Shown here: positions 23,935 through 33,293 of the stretch, one piece after another
Numbering within the stretch: the stretch's first letter is position 1
Layout of the letters: each line of letters begins with the position of its first letter
NCBI GenBank assembly: GCA_003116995.1
Contig: BDSL01000006.1
Coordinates: forward strand, 1,950,501 to 2,014,500
Reading direction: 5' to 3'
Length of the DNA: 64,000 bases
Source of the DNA: Yamagishiella unicocca
Taxonomy: Eukaryota > Chlorophyta > Chlorophyceae > Chlamydomonadales > Volvocaceae
Made by a program: the position numbers and the translations under genes
Notes under the pieces: model-generated
The model's input: only the letters and a program-made list of their open reading frames with translations
Databases searched by the model: none
Told to the model about the DNA's origin: nothing

Positions 23935-24210
23935 ACCAACCCCTACGCACTCCACCGGCGCAAGAAATTCCGCCGCCGCAAGGAACCCAGCTGCGCACTG
24001 TGACGACCACCGTACATCCAAACAACGACTGCGCTGCTGCAGAGCCCCCGCCGCCGCAGACCCCCCCCCGCCCCTGCTCCCGTGCATATCGTCGTCGTCC
24101 TGACAACCGCCCGCTGGCCGGGTTGGCACGGTCAGTAACCATAGACGACGACGAACCAGCCGCCAGTTGTTTACCACGCACGCACACCGGCGCACGGCAT
24201 ACAGCCACCC
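23935..24210. repeat. Long direct repeat B, copy 1
   Basis: Nearly identical and same orientation to 27833-28115. In the second location the repeat is the first part (minus-strand sense) of an intron, ending two or three bases from a splice donor. Here no exon adjoins it. In this copy repeats A and B are only 39 bp apart, against 882 bp in the other copy. Confidence 0.88.
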
Positions 24211-25080
24211 GGGCGCAAAGGCCTGAGCGCCTTTTCCAGCTCACACATTAAGTCTGTTTGATTATACCACGTATACCACAAAATTGTCACGTCAGTACTT
24301 GTAGCCGAGTTTGTCCACGGCAGCGGCTTGGCACGCGGGTGGATCTATGGTACGCCCATGGCAGCACCGCCCAGATCGCCTCTCCGCTGCACACCCTGTC
24401 CGGACATCAGCCACCCTCACCTTTTTAAGCACCCCAGACGCAACGTCTCGACCCCTCCACTAAGGGCCAGTCGGCCTCCTGCCTAGGTTCCCAACGCCGC
24501 CTGTCACGTCCCTAAAACACCAAAAAATCCAGGCCCAGATCTGGGCCCAAAGGTCAGTGCTCATATCCACAAGCCGTTACACCTCCCCGCCAGCTCAAAG
24601 GTGGCTTTTCATGTGCACGATATCCGGTTGAGCACCCAGGTAGTCCTTGGCGCCATGGTCAGGGGTACAGCGGGACGGGGCTCAGATCACGCAATCGATT
24701 GACTGAGGCGGCTCCCGCCATCGCCGGGGCGTTCCCAGTGCGGTCTTGTAAGGACTGGGGCTCCTAGCGCTCACATGATGCATCCCTATGGACTGTCGGT
24801 AGTTCCCGTCTGTCTTGCTGCGACGTCGGCTTGCCCTTCAAGGTCAAGGTCACACAAGTCAACCACAGTCTAGGCCGCCCAAATCCTCGTCACAGCTGAT
24901 GTTGCCGTATGGTGACCCGGGCTCCAACAGCTGCATTAGCACCAACGTGCAAATAGACCAGTTCCGACAAACCCTCAAATGCAATAAGTTACTCCACCAT
25001 GCAGCGCACACAAAGTCCGGTGCTGAATAACGGGTCCTGCCCACCTTTGGGACTCCGAACCCCTATCACTGCTGACCGTT
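24211..25080. other. Gene-free interval downstream of the Fic gene
   Basis: No exon is supported. On the minus strand a TGTAA (plus-strand TTACA at 24577-24581) lies about 500 nt beyond the Fic stop codon and could serve as its poly(A) signal. Confidence 0.45.
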
Positions 25081-25872
25081 CTACTCTTTGAACCACTCCT
25101 TGTTCGCCCGGAAATTCTGCCAGGTGAAGTGCCGGCACTCCAGAATGTACGCTGCAAGTCGCTCCACGTTACCACACTGGGCATCGGCGTGCCGCAGAAT
25201 CTGCTGGTAGTGCTGGCGCGACTTCTTGTGCCCGTTGGACATATAGAGAGGGAATGGCTCTCCTGCCAACTGCAACGCGAACGAAACTAGCAACCGGCAC
25301 AACCGCCCATTGCCGTCCTCAAACGGGTGCAGCGTAACCATCTTGTAGAACAGGTGGGCAGCCACAACGTCCATGTCCATCTCGCCAGTGTGAACCTTCT
25401 GCAGGTTGGCGTTGAACTGCGACACGATGGCTTCCACGCCCGCCTTCATGACCTCCGGTGGCGGATAAACGCATCTGGTGCCCGAATGTGCTGCGGTGTC
25501 GCGATACACCCCCGCCTTGACCAGGTTTTCTTCTTCATCCCGCGCTCCCCACATCAGGATCTTGTGCGTCTCCTTGACCAGGTGGCTAGTGAGCTCCGAG
25601 TGGCCACTGTAGCAGAGAAATCGTAGAGCCTTTGCATGCTGCAGCAGCTGCTCGCGATAGGAGCCCTTGCTGGGTTGGCCCTCGGCTCCCCACGAACAAG
25701 AAGGTGGTGTGTTGTCAATGTCGACTCCGGAGGCCTCCAGTAAGCCGATCACCAATTTGTAGCTTTGCTGTTGTTTAACGCCAACGGGAAGGGTGCCCTC
25801 CATTTTATTGCTCAAGTAAATGTTGATAGCACCAATTTCTTTTCCAAACTTCTCCATGTACGCACCAGCATC
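25081..25872 (-). CDS. Fic-domain protein (putative AMPylase/nucleotidyltransferase)
   Basis: An uninterrupted reading frame of about 258 residues runs from ATG 25857 to TAG at 25081. It carries the complete Fic active-site motif HPFEDGNGRLCRLL, with catalytic His and the GNGR loop. Near the N-terminus, SNKMEG fits the [ST]xxxE[GN] inhibitory helix motif of Fic proteins, in a position typical of class II enzymes. Fic enzymes usually transfer AMP from ATP to hydroxyl side chains of target proteins; the target is unknown. Frame continues five codons upstream (DAGAY) to a CTCAG acceptor-like site at 25873, so a short 5' exon is possible. The absence of introns is unlike most genes in the window. 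It lies between direct repeats, which together raises possible horizontal acquisition. No signal peptide or membrane segment is seen. Confidence 0.88.
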   Translation of the reverse strand, partial: DAGAYMEKFGKEIGAINIYLSNKMEGTLPVGVKQQQSYKLVIGLLEASGVDIDNTPPSCSWGAEGQPSKGSYREQLLQHAKALRFLCYSGHSELTSHLVKETHKILMWGARDEEENLVKAGVYRDTAAHSGTRCVYPPPEVMKAGVEAIVSQFNANLQKVHTGEMDMDVVAAHLFYKMVTLHPFEDGNGRLCRLLVSFALQLAGEPFPLYMSNGHKKSRQHYQQILRHADAQCGNVERLAAYILECRHFTWQNFRANKEWFKE

Positions 25873-26549
25873 CTGAGTTGGTTTTTAGTATAGTGCCCTG
25901 CATGGCCTCGACAGTGTTGCCTTGCCACCAAGGGAGAGCAAAGCCAGGGGGAAGCTTTACAACCTGCATCTTGTTGTATTAATTGGAGTTATAAAAATGA
26001 AAACAGAAAGGACATAAGCTGTGATATAAAAATTCACCGAAGGTAGGAAGTATTACTGTATTAGGGCCGCTGGTCCCCATCCGACAGTGAGTCCGACATG
26101 GGACGAGAATGAACGACACGCCCGCCCACTCTCAATCAGCAATGTTTACATTCCTGTTTGTTGAGGCTTGATAATTGGAAGGCGAGGAAGAAAGTCATCA
26201 ACCGAGCGCCAGTGTGTTGACGCTGTACAAGATAACGCTGACCATTTCAAAATTTAAAAAAGATATTTGTGGTGGGAACTAAAAGCAAAGGTTATGGACG
26301 GAAAGCAAAAGAGGCAAGATTGAAGTCCGCGACGTTGACTTGAACTAGATGGCAGGACGAGCGAGTGAGCAGCAACGGTGCCGTGGTCGTTGGAACGTTG
26401 ACGGAGTGAAGGAATCGTCCAGTGAGAGAGAACACAACCCCAAGGGGACTCCATGCACCATTGTGGCAGCAATGCTTTGGACATGCCTTTGGGGTCGCAA
26501 GATGAACCTTGTGCGGCGTCGTTGCGTCGGAAGCGCGAGCAACAAATTC
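25873..26549. other. Upstream region of the Fic gene
   Basis: No exon is firmly supported. Just upstream of the Fic frame on the minus strand is a short alternative frame starting MQVVKLPPGFALPWWQ (from about 25968) that could be a first exon, but I could not fix a donor that joins it in phase. The DNA is relatively AT-rich. Confidence 0.4.
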
Positions 26550-26950
26550 GTGACGCGGTTGAGTACGCCACCGTTTTACCAGTTTCTACGTAGTTACCAC
26601 TCAAAACGGTTTGTTATGGTTCGTTGGGTCCTGCGGACGAAAAGGGTAAACGCACCGCACCGTACTGCACCGTAGGGCCTTTTCGTTATGAAGTGTGCGC
26701 CATGCATGCTGCGCCATGCATCAAATGCCAATGCCGACAGCAGCAGCTAGCGGCATACTGCCAGCTTCACGTATCATCTTCGTTGTTGTAACGGTTCGTA
26801 TCATTATAGTAGTACTAATTGTTACAGTAGGCCCCAGACCGTAAGGTAGAACCATCGGGCTATCACCTGACACTGAAGGGACCGGTAACTGTTACAACAG
26901 GTTCCAGACTCCTCAAGGTAGAGCCACGCATTCCAGGCGTTAGGACAGCC
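26550..26950. repeat. Long direct repeat A, copy 2
   Basis: Second copy of the repeat at 23504-23895, same orientation, about 3.05 kb away. The two copies flank the Fic gene. Very few substitutions separate them, which indicates recent duplication or gene conversion. Confidence 0.9.
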
Positions 26951-27310
26951 GCGAAAGGTTGACGATGTTACCAGCATTCAATACGAAGCCATCTAGCGTG
27001 AAAGGCACCAGCATTGCGCGACATCCAATCCATGCATGACAGCTGCACCATCGCCATTTCATGACACATCATCCCAATCCCAGCCAGCTTTTCAGCACAT
27101 GCATAATTTGCTTGGATTATTATTGATTATTTCTCGCACCGCACTGCTAGTGCGCAGCCATGCATGTGCCGGCAGTTCGTGGCTGCTGGCTGCTGCTGTG
27201 CTGGTTGCTTGGCTGCTGGTGCCCCTACCCCATCAGTCGGCAGAATACACTCCTAGCCCTCTCCGCGCGGCTTAATTGGCTCATCAATCAACAAACAAAA
27301 GGAATCAGCA
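26951..27310. other. Interval between repeat A copy 2 and an unknown gene
   Basis: A 360-bp stretch downstream of the stop codon of the minus-strand gene at 27311-29525, presumably its 3'UTR and flank. I see no TGTAA signal on the minus strand and no coding exon. Confidence 0.45.
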
Positions 27311-29525
27311 TCACACTGTTTTGGTGCTTAAGGCCATCCACAGACCGTCGTAGCCGTGCTTCTCGATCAGGTGGGCCTTATGCTGCACCAGCCGCAGGTA
27401 CGCCTCGTACGCCACCCAGAAGTGGTGCATGTTGGAGGTGTGGGTGCTGACGACGGTGCTGCGGCCGCTGGAGACCTGCGCGCATGCAGCATGCATTACG
27501 GGCCGAAGGAAAGATGAATTGAGAACGACTGCGGTCGACTGCGGCGCACGGATGTACGGCGGAGAAGGTAGGTAGGGGCAGGCAGGGAAGTGAGGTAGAT
27601 ACATGGGAAAGAAGGAACCGAGGCAGCGAACATCATCGCTTGGAATGTACGGAGGTCGCTAGGGGGTTGGCTGGGTGGCTGCATGGGTGGGTGATGAGCT
27701 GCTGGTCGGGCGTCATGGTCGGGCACCATGGTCGGGACCGAAATCCAGGTCAGAAGTGTGGGAAGGAGGCGAGATCGTATGAGCGAAGTGTCAGGAGGAC
27801 GGCGGGACCGCGGGGGTTGGTCCGATGCTCGAAACCAACCCCTACGCACTGCGCCGGCGCAAGAAATTCCGCCGCCGCAAGGAACCCCGCTGCGCACTGT
27901 GACGACCACCGTACGTCCAAACAACGACTGCGCTGCTGCAGAGTCCCCGCCGCCGCAGCCACGGCCCCCCGCCCGCCCCTGCTCCCGTGCATATCGTCGT
28001 CGTCCTGACAACCGCCCGCTGGCCGGGTTGGTACGGTCAGTAACCATAGACGACGACGAACCAACCGCCAGTGGTTTACCGCGCACGCACACCGGCGCAC
28101 GGCATACAGCCACCCACCAGGCGATCGACCCAGGCGATGGTGCCGTACGCCGTGTCAGCAGCCAGGCGTGTCGGGGGCGCCGTCCACCAGGCCACAGTGT
28201 CCTCGACCCAGTCCACTGCTGGCCGCAGGAAGCTGGGCGTCAGCCAGGTGGTCACCTGCGCGTCGGGGGGCCGAGGGGCTATAAGAACGACGGAGGGAGT
28301 ATAAGAGCGGAAGGGTTCGAGGGAGATCCGTGGATGCCCGAAAAAACCGTTTAAAACAGACGTTTTAAAGCGGAAGGGGAGAGGGAAAACATGTCGAGGG
28401 ATACGTGTATGTAGATACGGCTGTTGTTGGGCAGCTGGCACGTAGGTGGGTGCCGTGCATGCAGTAAGGCCCGAAAAGCGCTACCTAAATCGGGGTAGGG
28501 TATGTACGGACGAGGCTGCGACCACGCAAGTGGCGAGCCATGTGGGCGGACGGACAGGCGGTCGGCTGATGTACGCCTACACACGTTGGAACGCCTCGCG
28601 GAGCGAGGAGGGCACGCTGCTGCGACTGCTGGCCAGCCAGCTCACGATTGCTTCGCTGGCTCATCACCTAGGTAGCGCGATGAATTTGTGTCTGGCGATT
28701 TTGCCCTTCTGCGCCCTTGTGTGCATCCAAGCTCATTTCCGGTCCTGCTCCCGCGGAATCCTGCCCCGCGCCAGTGTGCCGTGGAGGCACAGCAAGAACG
28801 CACGCAGGCACACGCAGCTCCGACGCGCTCAATCCAGTATTACCTCTTACGTATACTCCTCCGCTCCTCCTCCACGGTTTGTTGCGTCAAGCCAGCGAGC
28901 GACGGGTCCACCCATACGTCCCTTGGAGACTCGCAACATTCGCAGACCCAAGCAGACCCAACCAACAACAACCCAACTACCCAACTAACAACTATCCTCA
29001 CAACCGACCCACCTGCCACGGCAGCGTGACGAACCACGCGAGGGTGCTCCAATACCAAACAATGGAAGACCACAGCCACTGCAGGTTCCGGAGCCTCGGG
29101 TAGCGGCCCGCCGCGAACCCCACGCCGCCGCCGCCGGTGCGGTAGTGTGCTGCCGCCGACCCGACAGCCGACGGCGCCGCTGAAGCAGAGGCCCCGCTGC
29201 TCGGGGCGCCGTAGCCTCCGGCGGGAAAGGACGCAGCCTCCATGGGTCGACTATCGCTTGACTTGGCGGCGGCGGTGGGAAAGGGCGCGTGCTGCTCGAA
29301 GCCGTCGACGTTGTTCGCGGATGCAGCAGACGTGGTTTCGGCGCTGGCGCTGTCGAAGCCGAAGGGCGGGTCGAGCGGCGATTCTTCCGCGGGGGCCAAA
29401 TCTACTCGCCGGCCGGCGCTGCGCGCGTGCGGGTGAGGGTGCGTAAGACCCTGCAGCAGCTCGGGCTGCTGCGCGCCGAGCGGAGGCCTGTGGTGGTAGT
29501 GATGGACGTGAGCGGTAGGGAGCAT
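27311..29525 (-). CDS. Unknown 271-residue protein with Trp-rich hydrophobic segment
   Basis: Three exons join in phase 0: 29013-29525, 28118-28255 and 27311-27475. The first about 140 residues are low-complexity (His-, Ala- and Gly-rich, start MLPTAHVHHYHH). A strongly aromatic stretch follows (LQWLWSSIVWYWSTLAWFV), then amphipathic segments (WVEDTVAWW, YGTIAWVDRL), and a soluble C-terminus (MHHFWVAYEAYLRLVQ ... HGYDGLW). One membrane-embedded or surface-bound hairpin is plausible, and association with a membrane or lipid droplet is an inference only. I do not recognise the family. Intron 2 begins with repeat B. It is divergent from the gene at 29919, with starts 393 bp apart, so the two may share a promoter. 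Confidence 0.75.
27833..28115. repeat. Long direct repeat B, copy 2 (inside an intron)
   Basis: Second copy of 23935-24210, in the 5' half (minus-strand sense) of intron 2 of the unknown gene at 27311-29525. It ends beside the splice donor at 28117. Because it lies inside a gene here, this location is probably the original. Confidence 0.85.
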
Positions 29526-29918
29526 TAAAGAAACGCGACAATGTTTGTGCGTTGATACCGCAACAGCGAGGCGAGCTTGTTCTATTTTGTTTTCGCTTTA
29601 TTTGGCAATGGCAACGTCTGAAATCGCTTTGTTATGTTTGGCATTGGCAGTCGCGTCTGGAGGTCGGACGGTCCTGCGGGGCTCGCCGTACAGTCCGAGG
29701 CACCCAACTCCACTATTGCGTCGGTGACGGCCTATCCGTACAAGTTTCGGAAACAGGCCTGGGAAACAGGCCTGATAAATGGCAGCCTTTCTGCGCTGGA
29801 TAGAACACGTCAAATACGTGAACAGTTTGCCTCCACCCCTGGACCGCTCGGACATTTCCTAAGACACCCTCCTCGCGACCACCTGAGCGTTACGCCTCTT
29901 GCCGCCGGCGCATCCATC
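29526..29918. promoter_or_regulatory. Shared divergent promoter region
   Basis: 393 bp separate the start codons of two oppositely transcribed genes, so both promoters must lie here unless upstream untranslated exons exist. I do not see a convincing TATA box. No coding potential is supported. Confidence 0.5.
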
Positions 29919-32369
29919 ATGGCCGTCACGTCGACCCTCACGCGCCCGATCTACGACCGCAAGTACGCCCCTCTCAAGCGCTTCGCCTGGCCATGGCGAA
30001 TGCTGGCCACCTACACGAGCTTCCTCACGTGGTACGTTCTCCCCTGGGCAGCAACACCAATTCAAAAAATGTTTTTTCCCGCCTTTTACTTCCTTGTCAG
30101 AACCCAAGCCACATTGCGGGCTGCCAGGACTCAGCGAAGCTGATGTTGGGGCTCGTGCTGCGACCGCAGCCTTTTTGAAAGGGGAGAAATGCCTGGGCGC
30201 ATCACCTGGCGTTGTCGAGGCGTTATGGGGGTTGCGAACACCACAGCCCAAAACACGCGACCGGTCTGCGGAATGAACCTGAACCTCATCACTACTGTCT
30301 CGCCGGGGCTATTGGGGGAGGTTTCCAGCGGACAGCTGGCAAACTGCGGACCCGCGGGTCGTTCGCTCGGCGGTTGCTGACGCCTTCCCCCGCTGCAAGC
30401 CGGCCCCTCCCTCCCTCCGCCTTCATACCCTGATTTTCGCAAAAGCCGTTCACTTCATTTTGCAATGCGATTCTGGAAATGCACAAACGCTCTTGGCGGT
30501 CCGCCGCGCCGCTCACCTCTTGCTGTATCGCCCCTGCTGCTCGCTGCCCACGTTGCCCACGCTGCATCACCTCACCTCACCTTACACCGCAGGCTGGCCT
30601 CCACGCCCTGGCTCCTGGTCCGCACTCTGGCGCCCTCAAACTTCCAGGTGCGGCCGGCGGCCGCCGTCGATACGTCGACGGCCTTCGTCCGTTGCTTGGT
30701 TTTGCTTGGCTTAACGTGCTTCAACTGGACTTCTTCAAAGAAAAATGCCAAGCGAGCCGCCGCCGCGATCGCCTGCTGTCGCCAAGCAATCGGCATGCGG
30801 ATGATGCCGGCGGTAAAGGCCGCAATCCCCCACTGCGCATCTTCCGGATGCGTTCCTCAGGCAGCGTTTTACGGCTACATACATGGCCCTCGGAAGCCGC
30901 AAAACTAGGGCTCCACCTGCGCCTGACTTCTCAGCTTTCTATTGTCTCCTTCCCACATGCGACTCTGTGACGTTACGCTAACTGGAACGCGGAGTATCCT
31001 CGTGAAGTGATTGAAAGCACTATTCCCATAAACGAGGAGGATACTTAGCCCTGCAGGCGCTGCCTACCTCTCTCCCATCGCGCAGGACAACCTGGCGGAC
31101 ATTGAGGGGAGCTTCCTGAACTTCGTGACACCGATCATCACCTTCGTGCAGGACACCACCTTCAAGGGATTCTCCCTGGCCGACTCCTTTGTGAGCCGTC
31201 GACGGGGGTCGGTTCGCCGCGCGACCATAATTACTCGCGTGTTGAGAGAACAGCCGCAGCAGGGCGCGGAGGGGGGAAACGAAGCTGGCGGGAGGGAGGG
31301 AGACGGACAGATAGGGAAGGGAGGCTGGCGGGAGGGATGGAGAGGGACAGATAAAAAAATGGATGCCTTGTGGTGCATGTAATGTTGGCGGCAAGCGCCT
31401 GAAGGATCGGCGGTCGGCGGCGCAAAGATCCAGTTTTGCTCCCGCGCACTCAAAATCCCGGAAACTGCGGCTGAGTAAGCGTTTGCTCGGCCAACGCGGC
31501 GACGCCTCCCACCCGCAGTTCGACTGGGCCATCAACTCCTCGATGCAGTTCTACCACAACAACCTCAAGGGCTTCGAGCACACCTTCGAGAACCTGCTGA
31601 AGAACGTGGAGCACCGCGTGCGCATCCTCAAGGTGGGCACGTACGACGCTATTTCCGTACGCACATCGCTGTTGCAGTACAAAGCGCGGCGCAGCTTTAC
31701 GTGGGGGTTGCAAAAAATACTTACTTAAGCTTCACATGCGTCGGGATGCGCCGCAGCAGTAGCAGCAGCTGAGGAGCGGCTCGGGCCTCGGGGTGCCGTA
31801 CGGTGGCCTATGGAGAGGCATGCCAATTAAGGAACCGCGAGATGCAGTACCCTACATCTGCTTGTCAGGTTGGCCCCCTGGATACAGACGATCAGCAGCT
31901 GGAGATGGAATTTGTGAGATTGGCCATGATAGGTTTGTAGTGAACATCCACAGAGATCATGCTCCCCTATACGAATTTGCCGCGTAACGTGGCGCTGGAT
32001 AACAAGATAACCGATCTAATTCATTGGGCCCTCCGAAATCGCTTTTGATAAAACCTGGGTCTCAAGTGCGGCGATAACGGCACAATGTTAGGGCAAGGGG
32101 CAATACGGAGCTTTAAATGCTGCGGTCGTAATGGATCCATGCGGTCCCATGCAAAGACGGACTTTTCAGGTTTTATTTTAGGTTTATGACCTCCGGAAAG
32201 ACCTCGCGTAATCCCAAACCCTTCACTTCCCCCTCCCTCCACCACCACCACCACACCGCAGCACGAGGGCCTCAACGGTATCCCCAAGGCGCTATCCCTC
32301 GACCTCAGCGTCCCCGCTGTCCAGAAGACGCCCTTGGCCAACACCCTCGTCGGCGAGAAGCTGTCGTAA
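29919..32369 (+). CDS. Unknown 164-residue protein, five exons
   Basis: Exons 29919-30031, 30593-30647, 31086-31190, 31519-31632 and 32262-32369 all join in consistent phase and end at TAA. The protein starts MAVTSTLTRPIYDRKYAPLK. An aromatic or hydrophobic N-terminal half (WPWRMLATYTSFLTWLAS, PWLLVRTLAP) is followed by a soluble helical region (FENLLKNVEHRVRILK) and a tail ending VGEKLS. I recognise no family. Its divergent neighbour has a similar composition (Trp-rich hydrophobic segment plus short soluble tail), so a joint role at a membrane or lipid surface is a guess. TGTAA at 33045-33049 is the nearest downstream poly(A)-type signal, 676 nt away. Confidence 0.78.
31257..31360. repeat. 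GGGAGG-rich purine repeat
   Basis: Two diverged copies of a GCTGGCGGGAGGGA..GACAGATA unit lie in the intron between exons 3 and 4 of the 29919-32369 gene. This is simple purine-rich sequence. Confidence 0.6.
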
Positions 32370-33293
32370 TGCTCCCACTCGGCCAACCTGGCGGCTTGGC
32401 ATTTCGCTTTGCGTCGCGTGGGATGTAGGGAGTCCTCGTCCATCGTCTTGGAGTCTTGGTACTTAGTCGCATGAACCTGTTGATATAGTTGGTTCGTAGT
32501 AGCATTTTGTGGTAGTAGCATTTTGTTTGCAATATGTTTCAATCTGCCGCCGTTCACGGCGTTCTTCTTTCTGGCCGCGGCGCGTGGTGTTGTCGTTAGC
32601 TGGATCGTCCATCGGCTGCCGCCGCCCGGCCAGGGCCTGCACTGCAGGCGTGCGGTGCTGCACGTCTTCCTAAAGTCGAATCGCCCAGTTGGTTGCTCAC
32701 ATGTCCGGATGGTGCCAGACTCGATTTGCTTGCCGCACTTCGTGGACGCGTCAGGAGGAGGGGTGGCTGTATTTGTTGGCCCGCGTTGCTGAGCCCCTGC
32801 CGGGGCTCTATCAAGAAGCGTGCTCGTCAGCCTGTGCTCTGGTGTTTTGCTGTCGTGATGATGTGCCCAGGTCTCTTGTGGTGAGGGTGTAGTGGAAGGC
32901 TGCGAGTTTGCAGTGTGCATGATTGTGAGCTTGCCGTGTGTACGACGATGCCGTATGGTGTCGTACGATGACGCAGCGTGATGCACGGGATGTAGAGGTA
33001 GGGGGCGTCGTGGCCAGGCGCAGAGCGGCTGCAGGCCAGCATTCTGTAATGGAGGGTTACCGCCCTCGACTGTCAAATGTCCTGTCCGCCACACCATTGG
33101 AGCTACACGCTCACCCATGCGGTCAACCTACCCGCTGTCAGCCCACCTTACCAGACCTTTTCTCCTCTCACGGTTGGCCGGTTGACTCTTAACAGTCACC
33201 GGTTGACTTAACAGTCGATAAAGCAACAAACCCTATAACAGCACAGTACGCCGCGCTCACCCGCTGCACTCGTGCACCCGCTGCACTCGTTGC
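32370..33293. other. Convergent intergenic region
   Basis: The 0.9 kb between two genes that end toward each other. It contains a TGTAA at 33045-33049. No exon supported by splice sites or similarity was found. Confidence 0.5.

Noticed and set aside
23504..26950. The direct repeats as LTRs of a retrotransposon
   Set aside because: The enclosed DNA has only a Fic gene and no reverse transcriptase, integrase or gag signal, and the repeat ends do not show TG...CA termini.
28569..28671. Plus-strand frame MYAYTRWNAS.. followed by a GTAGCG donor-like site
   Set aside because: It lies within intron 1 of a well-supported minus-strand gene and has no downstream partner exon in phase.
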